64,000 nt of DNA from Mytilinidion resinicola (GCF_010093595.1 NW_022985446.1:1-64000); one strand, 5' to 3'; numbered from the stretch's first letter, positions 45,937 to 57,510 are shown. Translations and numbers: made by a program. The notes: generated by a model not told the origin, from the letters alone.

Positions 45937-47705
45937 GGTGCCTGGTGATGAAGGTTGACCCGCACAGCGGCCACAGTCTATATGGAATAAGCAAAATTGA
46001 AAGTGCTGACAGTGAATGCAGAACGCATGGTTGGCGCTGAATGCTTAACCTTCGTCTTGTGGAATGACATGAATAGAGTGAATGTGACAAGATCGGACAC
46101 AAAAGCAATCCACCGATCGCTCAAGCGACTGGCTTAACCTTAACGTCCCCGTTTTTTTATTCGCCCCATCTCTTTTGAAATGAAGTCTCCAGATGCCACC
46201 TTCATCGGCAATCATCAGTTTCCTGGCCTAATCATATTTGCTAACGAAGGCCGTGATCTGCGTATCCCAGTACCATCACGAGATGGTCCCTTCAGTCTGC
46301 ACAAGAAAGCAGGGATTCCAATGTGCAAGGCGTTTTAGATGCAGGCAGCGTATAAGGTAAGCCTTTGAATCTGTGAGTAGTTCGTGTGTAGCGCAGGAAT
46401 ACCGGAGGAGCGGGTTAGAGAGGCTCATCGGAGAGTTCAGTCAGGTTTCACCAGGGTAATCGAGAACAGGTGGAACATTCCTCCCCCGTCTACAACAGAG
46501 TCAAGTTCCGTCACCTCCGGATCATAGAAGAAGCTCATGGAATCCACTAGCGCACTGCTCCTCCATAGGACGGTTGAGTTACGTGAATCCGGTTTATCTA
46601 CACGAGATACGGCATGGGAGGATGGTAAGTCTGCACCTGCTTCGTAAATAGCCGCAACGGATCTCTGGGCACCATTAACTTTCCTTCTTTGCCCTGAAAT
46701 CGTGTTCAGTATAAGGAATATAATGTGGCATACAACACACACGATGTCGATGCTGTGAAACACGATTCTGCGTCCTTCTATTTGCGGTGAGGGGTCCTCT
46801 AGGCTGAGTTCGTACTAAAGGGTGTAAGTCGGAAGTCAAGAGTAAATCAAAACGTAGGCGTTATTGAAAAGAAAATGCAAGGGAAAGCAATCATCTTATC
46901 CAAGATTCTTTTAGAGGACGAAGCTGGATGTTACAACGTGATTCTTTTGCAGACTCATAGGCCTAGCTTAGCACGCTAGTCGACTCCTACACTCAAAAGG
47001 ATAGAGAAGTGGGGCAAAACTCAAGTGTCTGGCTCGTAGGCTGTATAACTCATTAGGCAAGGCTGGCTACCAATCGTCCGGTGCCTGGATTCAGATTAGC
47101 TCGCAAATTAGACATATGATGGTGTAATTCTATTAAGTCGCGTTAGGGCCGTTTTAATCGGCAGTCTAGGTAGGTCGGACGCTGCCAATAAATTGAGTCG
47201 CTAGCGTCATTTAAACGCCTATGCTTAAGATAGTGTGCCAAGAGGCCTTATGAAATAGAATAGACAGCTATCAGAATCTCACCTCGCTTCAGTACGTTGC
47301 GGGACCGCCAGCTCTGAAGCATAAGCTAGGATTACATATCAGAATCCTACGACATGGGGAAGCCTGCGCAGGCAAGGACCCGAAATTTCCGACTCTTCAA
47401 TAGGATCGTTAGATACTACTTTTCAACGTCTAAACCCGTTCACAGCCCCGTAAATCCGCGGAAATGGCTTTTTATGCGGTCCTTCAACACCCTACAGGCC
47501 TTTATGAACCCCGCAAGTATCTCTTAAACTAGTTAGAGCATTTCCTTCCACTAAGTTGGAGTCAACTACCGGATCAATGTAGAGGATTATATTTAGCCAG
47601 ACCACTGCCCAAGCAGTAGGGGCCATCGCAATGAAGAAGTATAAGAAGCTAGTCGGAAGGACTCTCTCTGTCCATTCCCACGCGCACCCCCACTGAACCC
47701 TTCTA
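45937..47705. other. Gene-poor region, nothing supportable
   Basis: About 1.77 kb with only short, unconvincing frames, for example the 108-codon minus frame at 46437-46763, which starts with a hydrophobic HSIDIVCVVCHIIFLILN segment and has no recognisable domain. The part at 47000-47300 is richer in TA and may contain weathered repeat sequence. The word gaagtggggcaaa at 47006-47018 matches part of the pogo TIR, but nothing else does. Confidence 0.4.
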
Positions 47706-48661
47706 ATGGCCTTCCCCTTCCCAACCTTCACCACCCCCTTTCACTCCACCGCTTACCCGTCCATCTCCCCTACCAACCCCGTCCTCTCCGCAGCCAACAA
47801 GACCATTCTTATAACCGGCGGTGGATCCGGCATTGAAAAAGCCATTGCCATCGCCTTCGCCGCCGCAGGTGCCCGCGCCGTGATCATCCTCGGCCGAACC
47901 GTCTCCACCCTGATCTCTACGGCAGCAACAGCCTCTGGGCATGTGACAGCGACCAGATCTTTCGTCGCTGACATTCGCGATGCGGACGTGCTGTCCAATG
48001 CTGTGAAGAGTGTGCGAGAGGAGTTTGGTGGCGTCGACGTCTTCGTCGCGAACGCTGGCGATCTCTACATGAGCACCATCGCATGAGCACCATCGAGAAT
48101 GCCGACGCGGAGGAGTGGTGGCGTAGTTTCGAGACCAAAGTGAAGGGCACGCTGAACTGCATGCAGTCCTTCGTCCACCACGACCTCAACCCAGTCGCCG
48201 AAGGGGCACAGCCGCCAACCTTCACAAACGTGGCAACAATTGCGGCACATATCCCTCCGGGATACGGGTCCGCGTACTCTTCGTCAAAGTTGACGACACG
48301 GAAGATAGCCGCGTATCTGGATGCTGAGATGGGGCCCAGGCTGCGCGTGTTCACGATTCACCCGGGAAATGTGGCGATGGCGATGAGTGATAAAGCGGGG
48401 ACGCTGCAGTTGGATGATGCTAGAATGTTATGTTCTTTCCTTATCTTTCGCTGAACTGGGTTCATTTAAGGTTGTAGAAGCTAACGGGGTGAAGCACTGC
48501 CGGGAGGCTTTTGTGTCTGGCTAACTGCCACGCCTGAGGCGGATTTCCTGCGCGGGAGGTTGCTTTCGGTCAATTGAGATGTTGAGGAGTTGCTGAGGAG
48601 GAAAAGTGAGATTGTGGAGAAGAATTTGCTTTCTATGGAGCTTTCCGGTTGGGGCGCTTGA
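47706..48661 (+). pseudogene. Short-chain dehydrogenase/reductase pseudogene
   Basis: A classical SDR reading MAFPFPTFTTPFHSTAYP, then the cofactor motif as TGGGSGIE (normally TGGGxGIG), VADI, FVANAG and the catalytic AYSSSK with HPGNVAMAM after it. At 48068-48095 a 14-bp sequence (catgagcaccatcg) is tandemly duplicated, shifting the frame right after the NAG motif. Removing one copy would restore colinearity of NAGDLYMSTI with ENADAEEWWRSFETKVKG. Near the end, N-stop-DVEELLRRK (TGA where SDR relatives have Trp) and a break after 48430 add further damage. The product would have been a cytosolic NAD(P)-dependent oxidoreductase of unknown substrate. A short intron near 48428-48472 cannot be excluded. 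Confidence 0.85.
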
Positions 48662-49037
48662 TTGCAATTCTTTTAAGTAGTCCTGGCGCTGCTACAGTGC
48701 ATCGCTAAATGTTTTGACATACTCCCTGACGACTGCTTGAGGTACCTCAATTTACCAATTCGGCCTGCTTTTTGAGTAATTACACCAAAATACAGTGCTA
48801 CGTCAGAAGTCTGGGCACTCAGACTTATCATTGCTTAGCTCTGATTTTGCTCACTCGACACCACTGTAAGAAGCAGCCCAGCTAGTAAGCAGCCACTTAG
48901 TCACGAGGCACTTTCATTTGCACTGCTTGAAACCTGATATCGTGCCCAGGTTTTTGAAAGCCCATGAGGGTACCACAAGCAGCGGTAAACACGTGTGCAG
49001 AGGCTTATGACCTGTCACTGTACTACTGTCGAGGGTG
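48662..49037. other. Intergenic region, convergent 3' ends
   Basis: About 375 bp between the SDR relic and the stop of the minus-strand 2H/EEP gene. No supported feature. Confidence 0.45.
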
Positions 49038-51191
49038 TCATTCCACACCTAGTGTCATCGTCCTCTCAACCCGATTCCACACCTTCTCCCCACCATCCCC
49101 TTTCCTTTTTATCCACATCACACGGTGCATGGGGATGAACTCTAGATGCGTAGTTTCCATCTTCCATTTTACCAAATTGATTTCTTTCACGCCGGCAAAA
49201 CGGTCTGAGTACCCTACCACAAACTCAGAGGCAGACAATGACGGATCCCAGCGGATACGAGATATGACATCTTGTGCGGAAGGAAGCTTTCGGAGACTGA
49301 CTACAGGCCTCTCGGAGCTTGACGATGACGTGGAGGGTCGGGGTCTTTGAAAACTCCGATATTCAGCGACGGGGTTCTCGACAGCTTGCCGATCATCAAT
49401 GCGACTGTTTTGTGGTAGAGTTCCGTCTCCATCTGTTGCAACCGTACCTGGCACACGTTCAGATCCGGCTTGGATAGGCCGTACACTGACCGTTGTCGTG
49501 ATTCCGTAATGATCACTGGCGCAGGTTTCGTCGTCAGCTGGGAGTCCAAATATGAGGAAGTTTTCCGCCTGCGAACGTCCGCCTTTGCGAAAAAGTATTC
49601 TGTCATAGCGCTGTGGTCGGTTGTCGATGAGCCCTTCAGACATCGCAGCAAGCCTGTTTGTCATTCGGTCGAAAGTAGCGCCCCCTTGTCCTTCCGTATC
49701 GGCATCAGAGCCATCTTTCAATGCCGGCGCACTAACATTTTCAAACACGTCGATCCACAAGCTAGTGTCGATGACGCCTTGCAACACCCGGGCGGTCTTC
49801 CGGGTGATGAAACGTTCGTCAAGAGCCGTCTTAATCGTTTTCGCTGATGTCGTAAGATTGAAGTCTCCAACAACAAAGACCTCCTTTCCACTGGTATCTC
49901 GGGCGAGGAATCTCGTCAACAGGTCCATTTGGCTCCTTTTCGCCAGGACTGATTTGTCTGTCAACGCGCTTGTTAGGTGTATGTTTGCGACTTGAATACC
50001 GAGATTGCCAAAATCGGCAACTGATGCGGATTTGTGGTGTTCCGCAAATTGAAGAACGTGGTGCGTAAACGGCACTGATGCTAGAGTGACTAGGTTGCGC
50101 TGACTCAGAAGGCGCGTCGAGGGATGGTGGGTCGAATACGGGTATGACCTTTGAATGAAATGGTCAGAAAGCAGCAGCGGTAACATGTCCGCGCTGACCT
50201 CCTGTAGACAAAGCACCTTGACTGATGAGGAAGAGGGTATTGATGAGATTGCATCAATAATGAGCGGGAATCGAAGGTCTAAGGGAGGTGCATATGGTGC
50301 TGTCATGACATTGTAAGACGAAATGGTAACTTTAGTGTTCGGTTCCACTCTGGCTGGTGACGCTGCGGGTTTTTTGTGCCAGAACGACCGCGTCCATCCA
50401 CACTCGGGCGTGAATGAATGGCATGTTCGCCATCCAAAATCTTGAGTCGAGGTCTTGGATTCCAGTGTTGAGGTTGAGTATTTCGCTCCAAAGGGCAGTT
50501 CCTCCACGATGGTCATCTCCCCAGATGGTTCACGCTTCAAAACAACCGCGCTTACGCACTGCCACTCCAAACCTGCGAGCTTTGCGGCCTTCTGAATTAG
50601 GTTCGCAATAAGGGCATCGTTCAATGCAGCTTGTCCAATTGAAAGATGAGGGCTGAATTCGCCAGCATGCGTTCCCTCACGCTCTTCACACCCAAGCGCC
50701 TCTGTAAGCCTTTTTCTAAGCAGCCTCAATGCGTCTTCCGAGTGCTGCGCAGGCTTCAGCCATACAGTCGCCTTTTTGCGATGTCGGAACAAGTCGGCGT
50801 CGGTAATAGTTACGTTGATGTCGCTGATGTTGTTTGTGCCATGGAATAGGCTATTTCGAAGTAGCTGCACAGCATCCGAGAGCCTTGCTGGGTCCACGAA
50901 GGGGTAGAGAATGTTGACGTGGGGTGGCCAGATGTTGTAAGCTTTGTCATGTACGCTACGAATGTCGTTTATGGAGCTGTGGAGATGCGCTGGCGGGATG
51001 ATGGCAACGGCCGTTGCTCTGGAATCGAGACGGAAGGCCATGGCCAAAGGCGGCAGTTCAACACTGTCTGAGGTGGCCGGGAGAGCTTTCAGCCTTGCCG
51101 AAGTTGTTGATTTCCAATGTTTGATGGCGGGCCAGAGGACCTCAAGTGGTGCTAGGCAAGTGGACGCAAGCCTACGGTGAGCGTGTATCAA
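49038..51191 (-). CDS. 2H phosphoesterase - EEP nuclease - MJ1316 fusion protein
   Basis: An uninterrupted 717-codon frame without introns. Residues 60-235 form a 2H (2'-5' RNA ligase-like) phosphoesterase with the paired motifs HVN (91-93) and HLS (182-184). Residues 285-570 are an endonuclease/exonuclease/phosphatase fold: SYNVM, LQEV (Glu331), NIHL (His405), GDFN (Asp443, Asn445) and SDH (560-561). Residues 640-715 match the MJ1316 RNA cyclic-group end recognition domain (RIRWDPSL, EFVVGYSDRF, IPMHRVMWIKRKG). The linker at 571-640 is polar and Ser-rich. These families act on RNA ends (2',3'-cyclic phosphates or 2'-5' bonds), so a role in RNA end repair or processing is inferred. The Met at residue 51 (51041) is an alternative start just before the 2H domain; the first 50 residues could be a leader. 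Confidence 0.88.
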   Translation of the reverse strand: MIHAHRRLASTCLAPLEVLWPAIKHWKSTTSARLKALPATSDSVELPPLAMAFRLDSRATAVAIIPPAHLHSSINDIRSVHDKAYNIWPPHVNILYPFVDPARLSDAVQLLRNSLFHGTNNISDINVTITDADLFRHRKKATVWLKPAQHSEDALRLLRKRLTEALGCEEREGTHAGEFSPHLSIGQAALNDALIANLIQKAAKLAGLEWQCVSAVVLKREPSGEMTIVEELPFGAKYSTSTLESKTSTQDFGWRTCHSFTPECGWTRSFWHKKPAASPARVEPNTKVTISSYNVMTAPYAPPLDLRFPLIIDAISSIPSSSSVKVLCLQEVSADMLPLLLSDHFIQRSYPYSTHHPSTRLLSQRNLVTLASVPFTHHVLQFAEHHKSASVADFGNLGIQVANIHLTSALTDKSVLAKRSQMDLLTRFLARDTSGKEVFVVGDFNLTTSAKTIKTALDERFITRKTARVLQGVIDTSLWIDVFENVSAPALKDGSDADTEGQGGATFDRMTNRLAAMSEGLIDNRPQRYDRILFRKGGRSQAENFLIFGLPADDETCASDHYGITTTVSVRPIQAGSERVPGTVATDGDGTLPQNSRIDDRQAVENPVAEYRSFQRPRPSTSSSSSERPVVSLRKLPSAQDVISRIRWDPSLSASEFVVGYSDRFAGVKEINLVKWKMETTHLEFIPMHRVMWIKRKGDGGEKVWNRVERTMTLGVE

Positions 51192-53447
51192 AGTATATGA
51201 AATTTAACAATGGAATCGTGGATTGATGGCAGCTACTCCATGTTGCAGTGAGTCTATTATGTAGTAGGAAACCATTGAGGCTGAGCCCGCCCGAGCAAAT
51301 AGAGTCATCGTAGGTATCGGCAGCGGCACCTGCTAAATGAGTCATCGACGGCGGGTGGCTCATTGAAGATTCGTGCCATACCGAACTAGAGCAGCGGACA
51401 TAGACAGTGTCCAGGGAGAGATGGATCGCGACGTGAGGTGATGAAGAAGCTAAGAGGTTCGAAGATGGGCGGGCACTTCCAATGGAACATTGGAAGCGCC
51501 ACATGTGCACGGCCACCTCCTGAGAGTCACGTGCAACTTGTACCTATATCTCGAATCCATCAGTCCTCCAGGACTTGATTGTCGCGTCCCCAACTTGCTG
51601 AAACGAGTCTATTGTCCCAAAAAGTTCCAAGGAAGTTGCCTCAAGTGGTTACGTGACTCCCAACTCACAGCCTGAAGCAACATCAACACCTTCCAACACG
51701 ACTGCGGGGCAGTAGTCAAGCTTACTTGCCATTCACCATGTTTTTCGATCATCGTAATTGATTTCGGGTGGCATATATGCAACGCTGTCAGAAATCGAAT
51801 GCTATCGAATAGTATCAATCTATCTTACCATTGTCCATCAACCCAGCCCGCCCGATCTGAAGCGTTCAACATTATCAAGATACCATCTTTACTCGCACTT
51901 ATGGTATAGTTTCAAGCATACAATGAGCTTCGGTCTAGAATACGATTGCCTCCTCACTTCAGGTGGTTCTCTATGCCAAGCTTGGCGATGTCAACCACGG
52001 ATCATGCAGCTTCGAACCACTGCAGCTTGGAGTCACCAACAAATCTGGTCTTCTTCAACGCAACTGGTCGTCTTCCCGCTGTATTTCTCCAGCTGGTTTC
52101 GCTTAAATCGTCCTACGGGAGGACTTGGAGCTTTCCAACGCACTCAAGATAACAATCATAGGATAAAACTGCCACGAAGCCAAAAGAGCTGGCACCTTTT
52201 CCATTCAGCTAGCTGCCCCCACCTTCGAGCTTCCAAAAAGAAGCTTTGTGTCTTTGTCCTCCGATACTTTCCAAGATCTTGTCCACCATGGCTCTTCATG
52301 AAATTCAGCAAGCGCTCGAAATGTGGGTTCCGTACATGCCCGCAAGCGTTTCATGTAATCGTACTCATAGACTGTCCTCGCTAAAACCGAAAATCGCTTC
52401 ATTCCCACGCGTCTGCCGAGGCTGCCGGTCGCGATATAGAGCGACTACTACAAAAGATACCCAACTTTCACCTCAACAGTCATTCAGTTCGAGCTCACCC
52501 TCCTCCATGCGCTAAAGTATAGGACTCGAGACTACCTGGATCCTACTATCCCCCGCTTTTAAGCTACACCGACCTTGACGACATCGAGAAAACCTTTTCG
52601 CATTACATAGACAAGTTTTTGCACGATAGATCGAACATAGCGTTCTGGTGCGTGGTATATAACGAGAAGGATGAGCTCGAAAAGATCTTTGACGATGATT
52701 CTTCTTTCCAGGCCTGGTCTTTCAGATGAGTTTCGCTCCGAATTGAGTAGTCCGAGGATCGGTTCCAGTGCCTCCGGAACATGTCGACGGACTATCAAGA
52801 TAAGCAGATAGAGACCACGGGGTGAGGGAGAAGGTATTAGAGGATGTTTTCCTTCTTCGCTATGGTATTGAACGAGACATTCAGGTCAAAAAGACTATTA
52901 TTAGATTGGACTGGTGAAGTATTTGAAATTCTATATATAGAGTGGTAGAGTGAATACGATGCATTGCTGTGATCTGGATACTAAAGGTATCAGTCATGTG
53001 ATTGATGTTAGAGGTAATATGTGGGAAGTCGCGAGAATTACCCTCCAGTCCAGTTCGCGTAGATACTCTTGCTTACCGGCGTGAAGACCGTATGTACAAA
53101 TCGAACTAGCCTTTTTTCATGTGCCAACACGCCTCGGGTAGGATGTGGTGGCACATTCGTGTAAATTTCCGTCGTGTTTCAGTCCATCAAGCAAGCTCAG
53201 GTTATGCAGGTGTTCAGTGCCTCCTACTGCCTCCTTCTAGTGCTATAGTACAGTCGCGCAGAGACAGTACTAGACCACAAGTCTGGGCATACGGATATAC
53301 CGCTGGTTGAGGGCCGCTTTTGGAAGCTAAACACCACTGTCAGGAGCGGCCCCATGCCCAAGAAGTCAGTCAGCCGAAAGGTTGCTTAATCTCCACGGCG
53401 TGAATTTTCATATAACGCCTAGAATTTGGAAACCCCATAAGGATACC
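51192..53447. other. Gene-poor region with unconvincing frames
   Basis: About 2.25 kb. The longest frame (51758-52384, plus, 208 codons) is rich in Ser, Cys and Trp with no recognisable domain. The minus-strand 52559-52798 frame (VPEALEPILGLLNSERNSSE, IIVKDLFELILLVIYH) has plausible coding texture and may be the remnant of a gene, but its ends and partners could not be found. No repeats or TIRs were identified. Confidence 0.4.
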
Positions 53448-54586
53448 TCAGCAGCAGCAAGCAATTCTACACCCTCGGAGAAGCTTATAGTAATAAGTCA
53501 TAAGTCTGAAGGTGACCGGGCTCCGTAGTATCATCTGATAGGTGTCGCCATTCGCCAACATCGCGTGAAACCATTTCGCTTCTACTGCGGTTTCTGGGCG
53601 GCTGTTCAGAAGCGGAAGGCTCTGTGCAATGCCAACCTCGTATGCTATCCCGTTCTTTTCGCAGGACGCTATGATCGTTTCCACCAGCGTCCGCACCTCG
53701 AACTCGTTGCTCAAAAAAACTTTTGGCACACCAAAGCGCAACTTGGCTTCCAGAGCTTTTGAGGTGACCCTGTGTCTATCTTCCGTATTGGACCTACCGC
53801 GACCCCTTCGTGTCGAAGACTCCACCCGTACACCTCTCTGCGCAGATGGCGATATTCATGGCGTGCACGACCTTGATCTAGCCGCCAATCCACGGAGAAC
53901 TGCTCCCTGTTTACAGGCTCCGCTAGCCATGGTAGCGGCGCTGTTTTAACTGCCCAGACGAAGTCGTAATCCGGATTCCCGCGCTTCATCAGTTGCATGC
54001 AACGCTCCCAGCTCTCTATCATGTTTTTGGCTGCTACCCCGCCCCTCAACGAGCTGGCCACAAACCACCAAAACATCTCGTCAATCTCGATCGTAATCCA
54101 GCGTTTCACACAGTGAGTTCCTGGGCGCGGATTATATGTTGGTAGAATGGCATGACGCAGCTTTCTTTCGAGCGCTTCGAAAACGCTAGTGAAATTCAAG
54201 CTGTTCAAGCTGAGCTGTAACGTGATGTGCCGGCAGAATAATTCGGCTACTCTGAGCTGAGGTATCGTCCAGTATTCGTAGAGGCTATTTAGATAGCCCA
54301 CAACTATCGGCATACCGATGCGGGCGTAGTCACTGAATAAGGCTGTCGCCTCTTGATTGAGCTGTCGGTCGACGCGGAAGATGGCCCATCGATTTGGGTC
54401 TGTGTTGCAACGTGTCGTTGTGAAGGACTTGTCGGTGCCGATGGCTAGCTTGTAGACTTCGTTGCGAATCTCTAGTGGAAGGTCTTTAAATCGGAAGTGA
54501 CCACTACCAGGGATAGCGGAGCCTAATCCAAGTTGCGAAGTCAGGTGTTCATTTGGCGGTGCTTGCGAGTCCTGCGGAGAAGCCAT
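53448..54586 (-). CDS. F-box-like (LPxEIR) fungal protein, C-terminal frameshift
   Basis: From Met 54586 (MASPQDSQAPPNEHL) the frame encodes the fungal 2EXR/F-box-like signature FRFKDLPLEIRNEVYKLAIG, followed by IFRVDRQLNQEATALFSDYA, a pattern common in large uncharacterised families of Pezizomycotina. The frame ends at 53711, but the adjacent frame over 53448-53825 carries the better-looking continuation (EAKLRFGVPKVFLSNEFEVR, TLVETIIASCEKNGIAYEV). One base is therefore gained or lost between about 53780 and 53825, or there is a sequencing error. The only GT-AG pair there would be about 28 bp, too short for an intron. Function is unknown; such proteins may serve as ubiquitin-ligase adaptors. 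Confidence 0.65.
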
Positions 54587-55478
54587 TTGTACGCTGCGTG
54601 GAGCCTTGACTCTACATTTGCCACTGTCTGAAGTAGCCCGGAAAGCTATTAGGTCTATCAAAGGTATATCCCTTCTATCAAAGGTATATCCCTTGTGATG
54701 CCGAAAATTATTTGAAGTGCTGCTAGCGAGGTTGGCAAGCATGAAGAAATGGAAGAAATGAGAGATGCAGTTGAGAAGTGTGCGCTCGCTTCAAAGAGAT
54801 TTTCCCGTGCGTGGATCATCTTCTAGAATATGTGAACCGTGGGACAACCTTGATATCTGAGACCATCGAATTTCGGATGAATGTATTAAGAAAAGATCCC
54901 GAGGAATGAGGTGAGGTCGACAAATGACCTCTCAAATATCTCAGATAAAGCTCAGATCGCTGATGAGGTACTAGTTCCGACGACTTTGGCAAAGAATGGC
55001 GAGTGCTGAATGGGAGATACTTCATCTCGAGGTGTTTGCGTAGGTGCACTGACCTTTACTTTAAAGACCTATAGCGGGCAATACGAATAGTTGTGCGCAG
55101 ATGTTGGTCCAGATACTTCGTTGTAACAAACATAGTTATGGGTATCCTTGGTGCTCAATCAAAAGCCCTAGAATGCCAGGTACCATTCGTCCAATCTCAA
55201 CCTCCCCATCTTAATCCGAATCGAAACACCCAAGCCTTGGAGATACTAGTAGTACGAACAGATGTGTGCATGTTACGCTGTTGATGTATCCATTAGCAGC
55301 GCGAGGTGATGAAGAATTTGGATCATCGGCTTCGAGGCACGTGACGCCGCCGCAATCTATCACCAAAGTTCCATCGCGAAACAGCAACCTCGCCGAAATT
55401 CCATCACATGCGCCACGCGCCATCCTCCTCCTAGACCTCACCCACCATCCAGGAGTCCCTTATGCCCCCCGATTCAAC
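54587..55478. other. Divergent intergenic region with a 20-bp tandem duplication
   Basis: About 890 bp between the minus-strand F-box-like gene and SWC4, so it contains both promoters. A perfect tandem duplication of ctatcaaaggtatatccctt occupies 54655-54694, some 70 bp upstream of the F-box-like start. No TATA box or other element could be assigned with confidence. Confidence 0.5.
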
Positions 55479-57510
55479 ATGACGACTCGGAGGGACATCC
55501 AAGATATTATAGGCCTACCTGGCGGCGGAGACACGCCCGCACCCAAGAAGCGCGCGAAGACTGCTGGACCAACGAAGAAGCTGCGTATGTTCACTGCTGT
55601 ACCTGAACTTTGGAGGACACTATACTGACTGCCATGATTTTATGCAGATGGCGTGAACCGCGAAGTCGCAGCACTCTACGGCGAACGCCCTCCCCCGGTA
55701 GCCGTTTACGAAGAGAAGAAGACATACCGAGCCAAGCGGGCGAACCTGGGGCCAGTGAGACCATGGTACGAAATCCGCATTCTACTTGCGCTTGGCTATG
55801 GGTGCTAATTGAATCAAACGTAGGATACAACAACCTTTCACGAACCCAGCCCGCAGCGACGGCCTCGTCCTCAAGCATTGGAGGCGCAAACCCACGGCAC
55901 GCCCAAATATTGAAAATGGCGGGGACACTGCAATGGAGGATGTGGATAACCAGTCACCACAGCTCGAGACGAACTACGAGTACGCGCGATTCAATGTCGA
56001 TGTGACGGTCCCCTCCTACACCGATGAAGAGTACGAGACACACCTCCGGAGCAATGAGTGGAGCCGTGAGGAGACAGACTACCTCCTCGAACTGGCTAAG
56101 GACTTCTACCTGCGATGGCCCGTCATCCATGACCGCTACGAATTCCAATCCACAAAGGCTGAGCCCACCGACGACGCCGTGCCCGCGGGGGAAAACACGC
56201 TCGAGAATCCAACTGATGCTCTCTCTACTCTCCCTTACAACTCCAACTTGCCCCGCGATCCTCGCTCCATCGAAGATCTCAAAGCGCGCTACTACTTTGT
56301 GTGGGAGACGACGCTGAAACTCCACCGACCGCCCGAAGCCATGGAATCCAGCGAATTCGAGCTCCTCGAGGTGCTGCACAGCTACAACCCCGACTCAGAA
56401 CACGTGCGCAAGAGGATCGCGCTTGCCCTCATGAGCCGCCCACTCGACGAAGTCAAGGAAGAAGAGTTCCTCCTCGCCGAACTCCAGCGCATCAACATCG
56501 CCGCCAACCGCCTCGACGCCGAGCGCGCCGAGCTCCGCGAACGCCTCGAAGCTCCCACGCCCCAGCGCGACCTCGGACCCGCAGGGCCCCTCGCAAATTT
56601 CCAATCCTCCCAAGCCCTCACCGCGCTCTTCCAAACCCTCTTCCAACAGGACCGCTCCAAGAAGCGCGCGTCGGGCAGCGGCCGCCTCAGCCTCTCCGCC
56701 GGCGACATCATCGGCACGCCCACGGCCGCCCAGCAAGCCGCCTACAACGCGGCCGCCGGCAACCGCAAAGCCAGCATGGCGCACCCACCAGTCCCACAGC
56801 CACAGCTGCGCGCCCTTTCCGTGGCCGAAGAGCGCCGCTACGGCGTCAGCAACCACGACCGCCTCACGTCCGGCGTATCCTTCGGCTCCGACAAGCTGGT
56901 CAAGATGCGCCAGGCCAAGAGCGGCGTGCAGACGCAGAAGATCGCGAACGTGCTCGCACAGCTCGGCTTCGGCGACATCATCGCCATCCCGACGGCGCGT
57001 GTGGCCGCCGCGTTCGAGGGGCTGGTCGCCAAGGTCGGCAAGCTGCTCGACCTGCGTAAGGTGCGCGAGAAGGAGGAGAACGAGGTCAAGGTGCTCGAGG
57101 GCATGCGGGCGAAGCGGTTGGGCGAGGATCCCGCGGCTGCTGGATCTGCGCCGCCGCAGCATGGCCGCGATAGCACAGAGACGCAGGAGCGCGATATGAA
57201 GCAGGAGGAGCGCGATGAGAGCTTGATGGGGCAGTCGGTGGCGGACTCGAATGCCGGGGCCGAGACAGTGTATGCGGATGATGGGGAAGGGGGGGATGAT
57301 GCCGAGGGAGACGAGGACGATGCGGAGGGCGAGGAGGACGCGGATGGCGAGACGAATGCGACGAGCACGAGGCAGGTTTCTGAGGCGATGAGTACGAGGG
57401 CCGCGACGACGCCGGCGGCGTCGGTCAAGGCGGGGCATAAGCGGAGTGCGAGTGTGCTTAGTGCGGGTAGTACTAGGAGTAGGGCGAGTACAAAGAGGGC
57501 GAGGAAGTGA
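55479..57510 (+). CDS. swc4: SWC4/DMAP1-type subunit of SWR1 and NuA4 complexes
   Basis: Three exons: 55479-55584, 55648-55765 and 55824-57510, with introns of 62 and 58 bp (gtatgt...gcag; gtacga...gtag), giving 636 residues. The N-terminus reads RRDIQDIIGLPGG, then the family-typical PFTNPARSDGLVLKHWRR (about 79-95) and a SANT/Myb-like segment at about 140-185 (YTDEEYETHL, EETDYLLELAKDFYLRWPVI, HDRYEF). A DMAP1-like helical region follows, with KSGVQTQKIANVLAQLGFGD near the C-terminal half, then an acidic stretch and a basic Ser/Arg tail. SWC4 is shared by the SWR1 (H2A.Z deposition) and NuA4 (histone acetylation) complexes in the nucleus. Very high third-position GC creates long antisense frames. 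Start chosen as the first Met before the conserved region. Confidence 0.9.

Noticed and set aside
46437..46763. 108-codon minus-strand frame with a hydrophobic start
   Set aside because: Too short and isolated, with no recognisable family; a signal-anchor-like N-terminus alone is not enough.
47006..47018. 13-bp match to the pogo TIR (gaagtggggcaaa), considered as a solo TIR
   Set aside because: The match does not extend on either side and no partner end or TA duplication was found.
51758..52384. 208-codon plus-strand frame
   Set aside because: There is no domain, no conserved pattern and no codon texture like its neighbours, and other frames look equally coding-like. It is probably a chance frame in decayed sequence.
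56395..57438. A 347-codon minus-strand frame opposite SWC4
   Set aside because: It is a product of strong third-position GC in the SWC4 coding frame. The translation is Arg/Leu-rich with no domain, and the plus strand carries the conserved protein.
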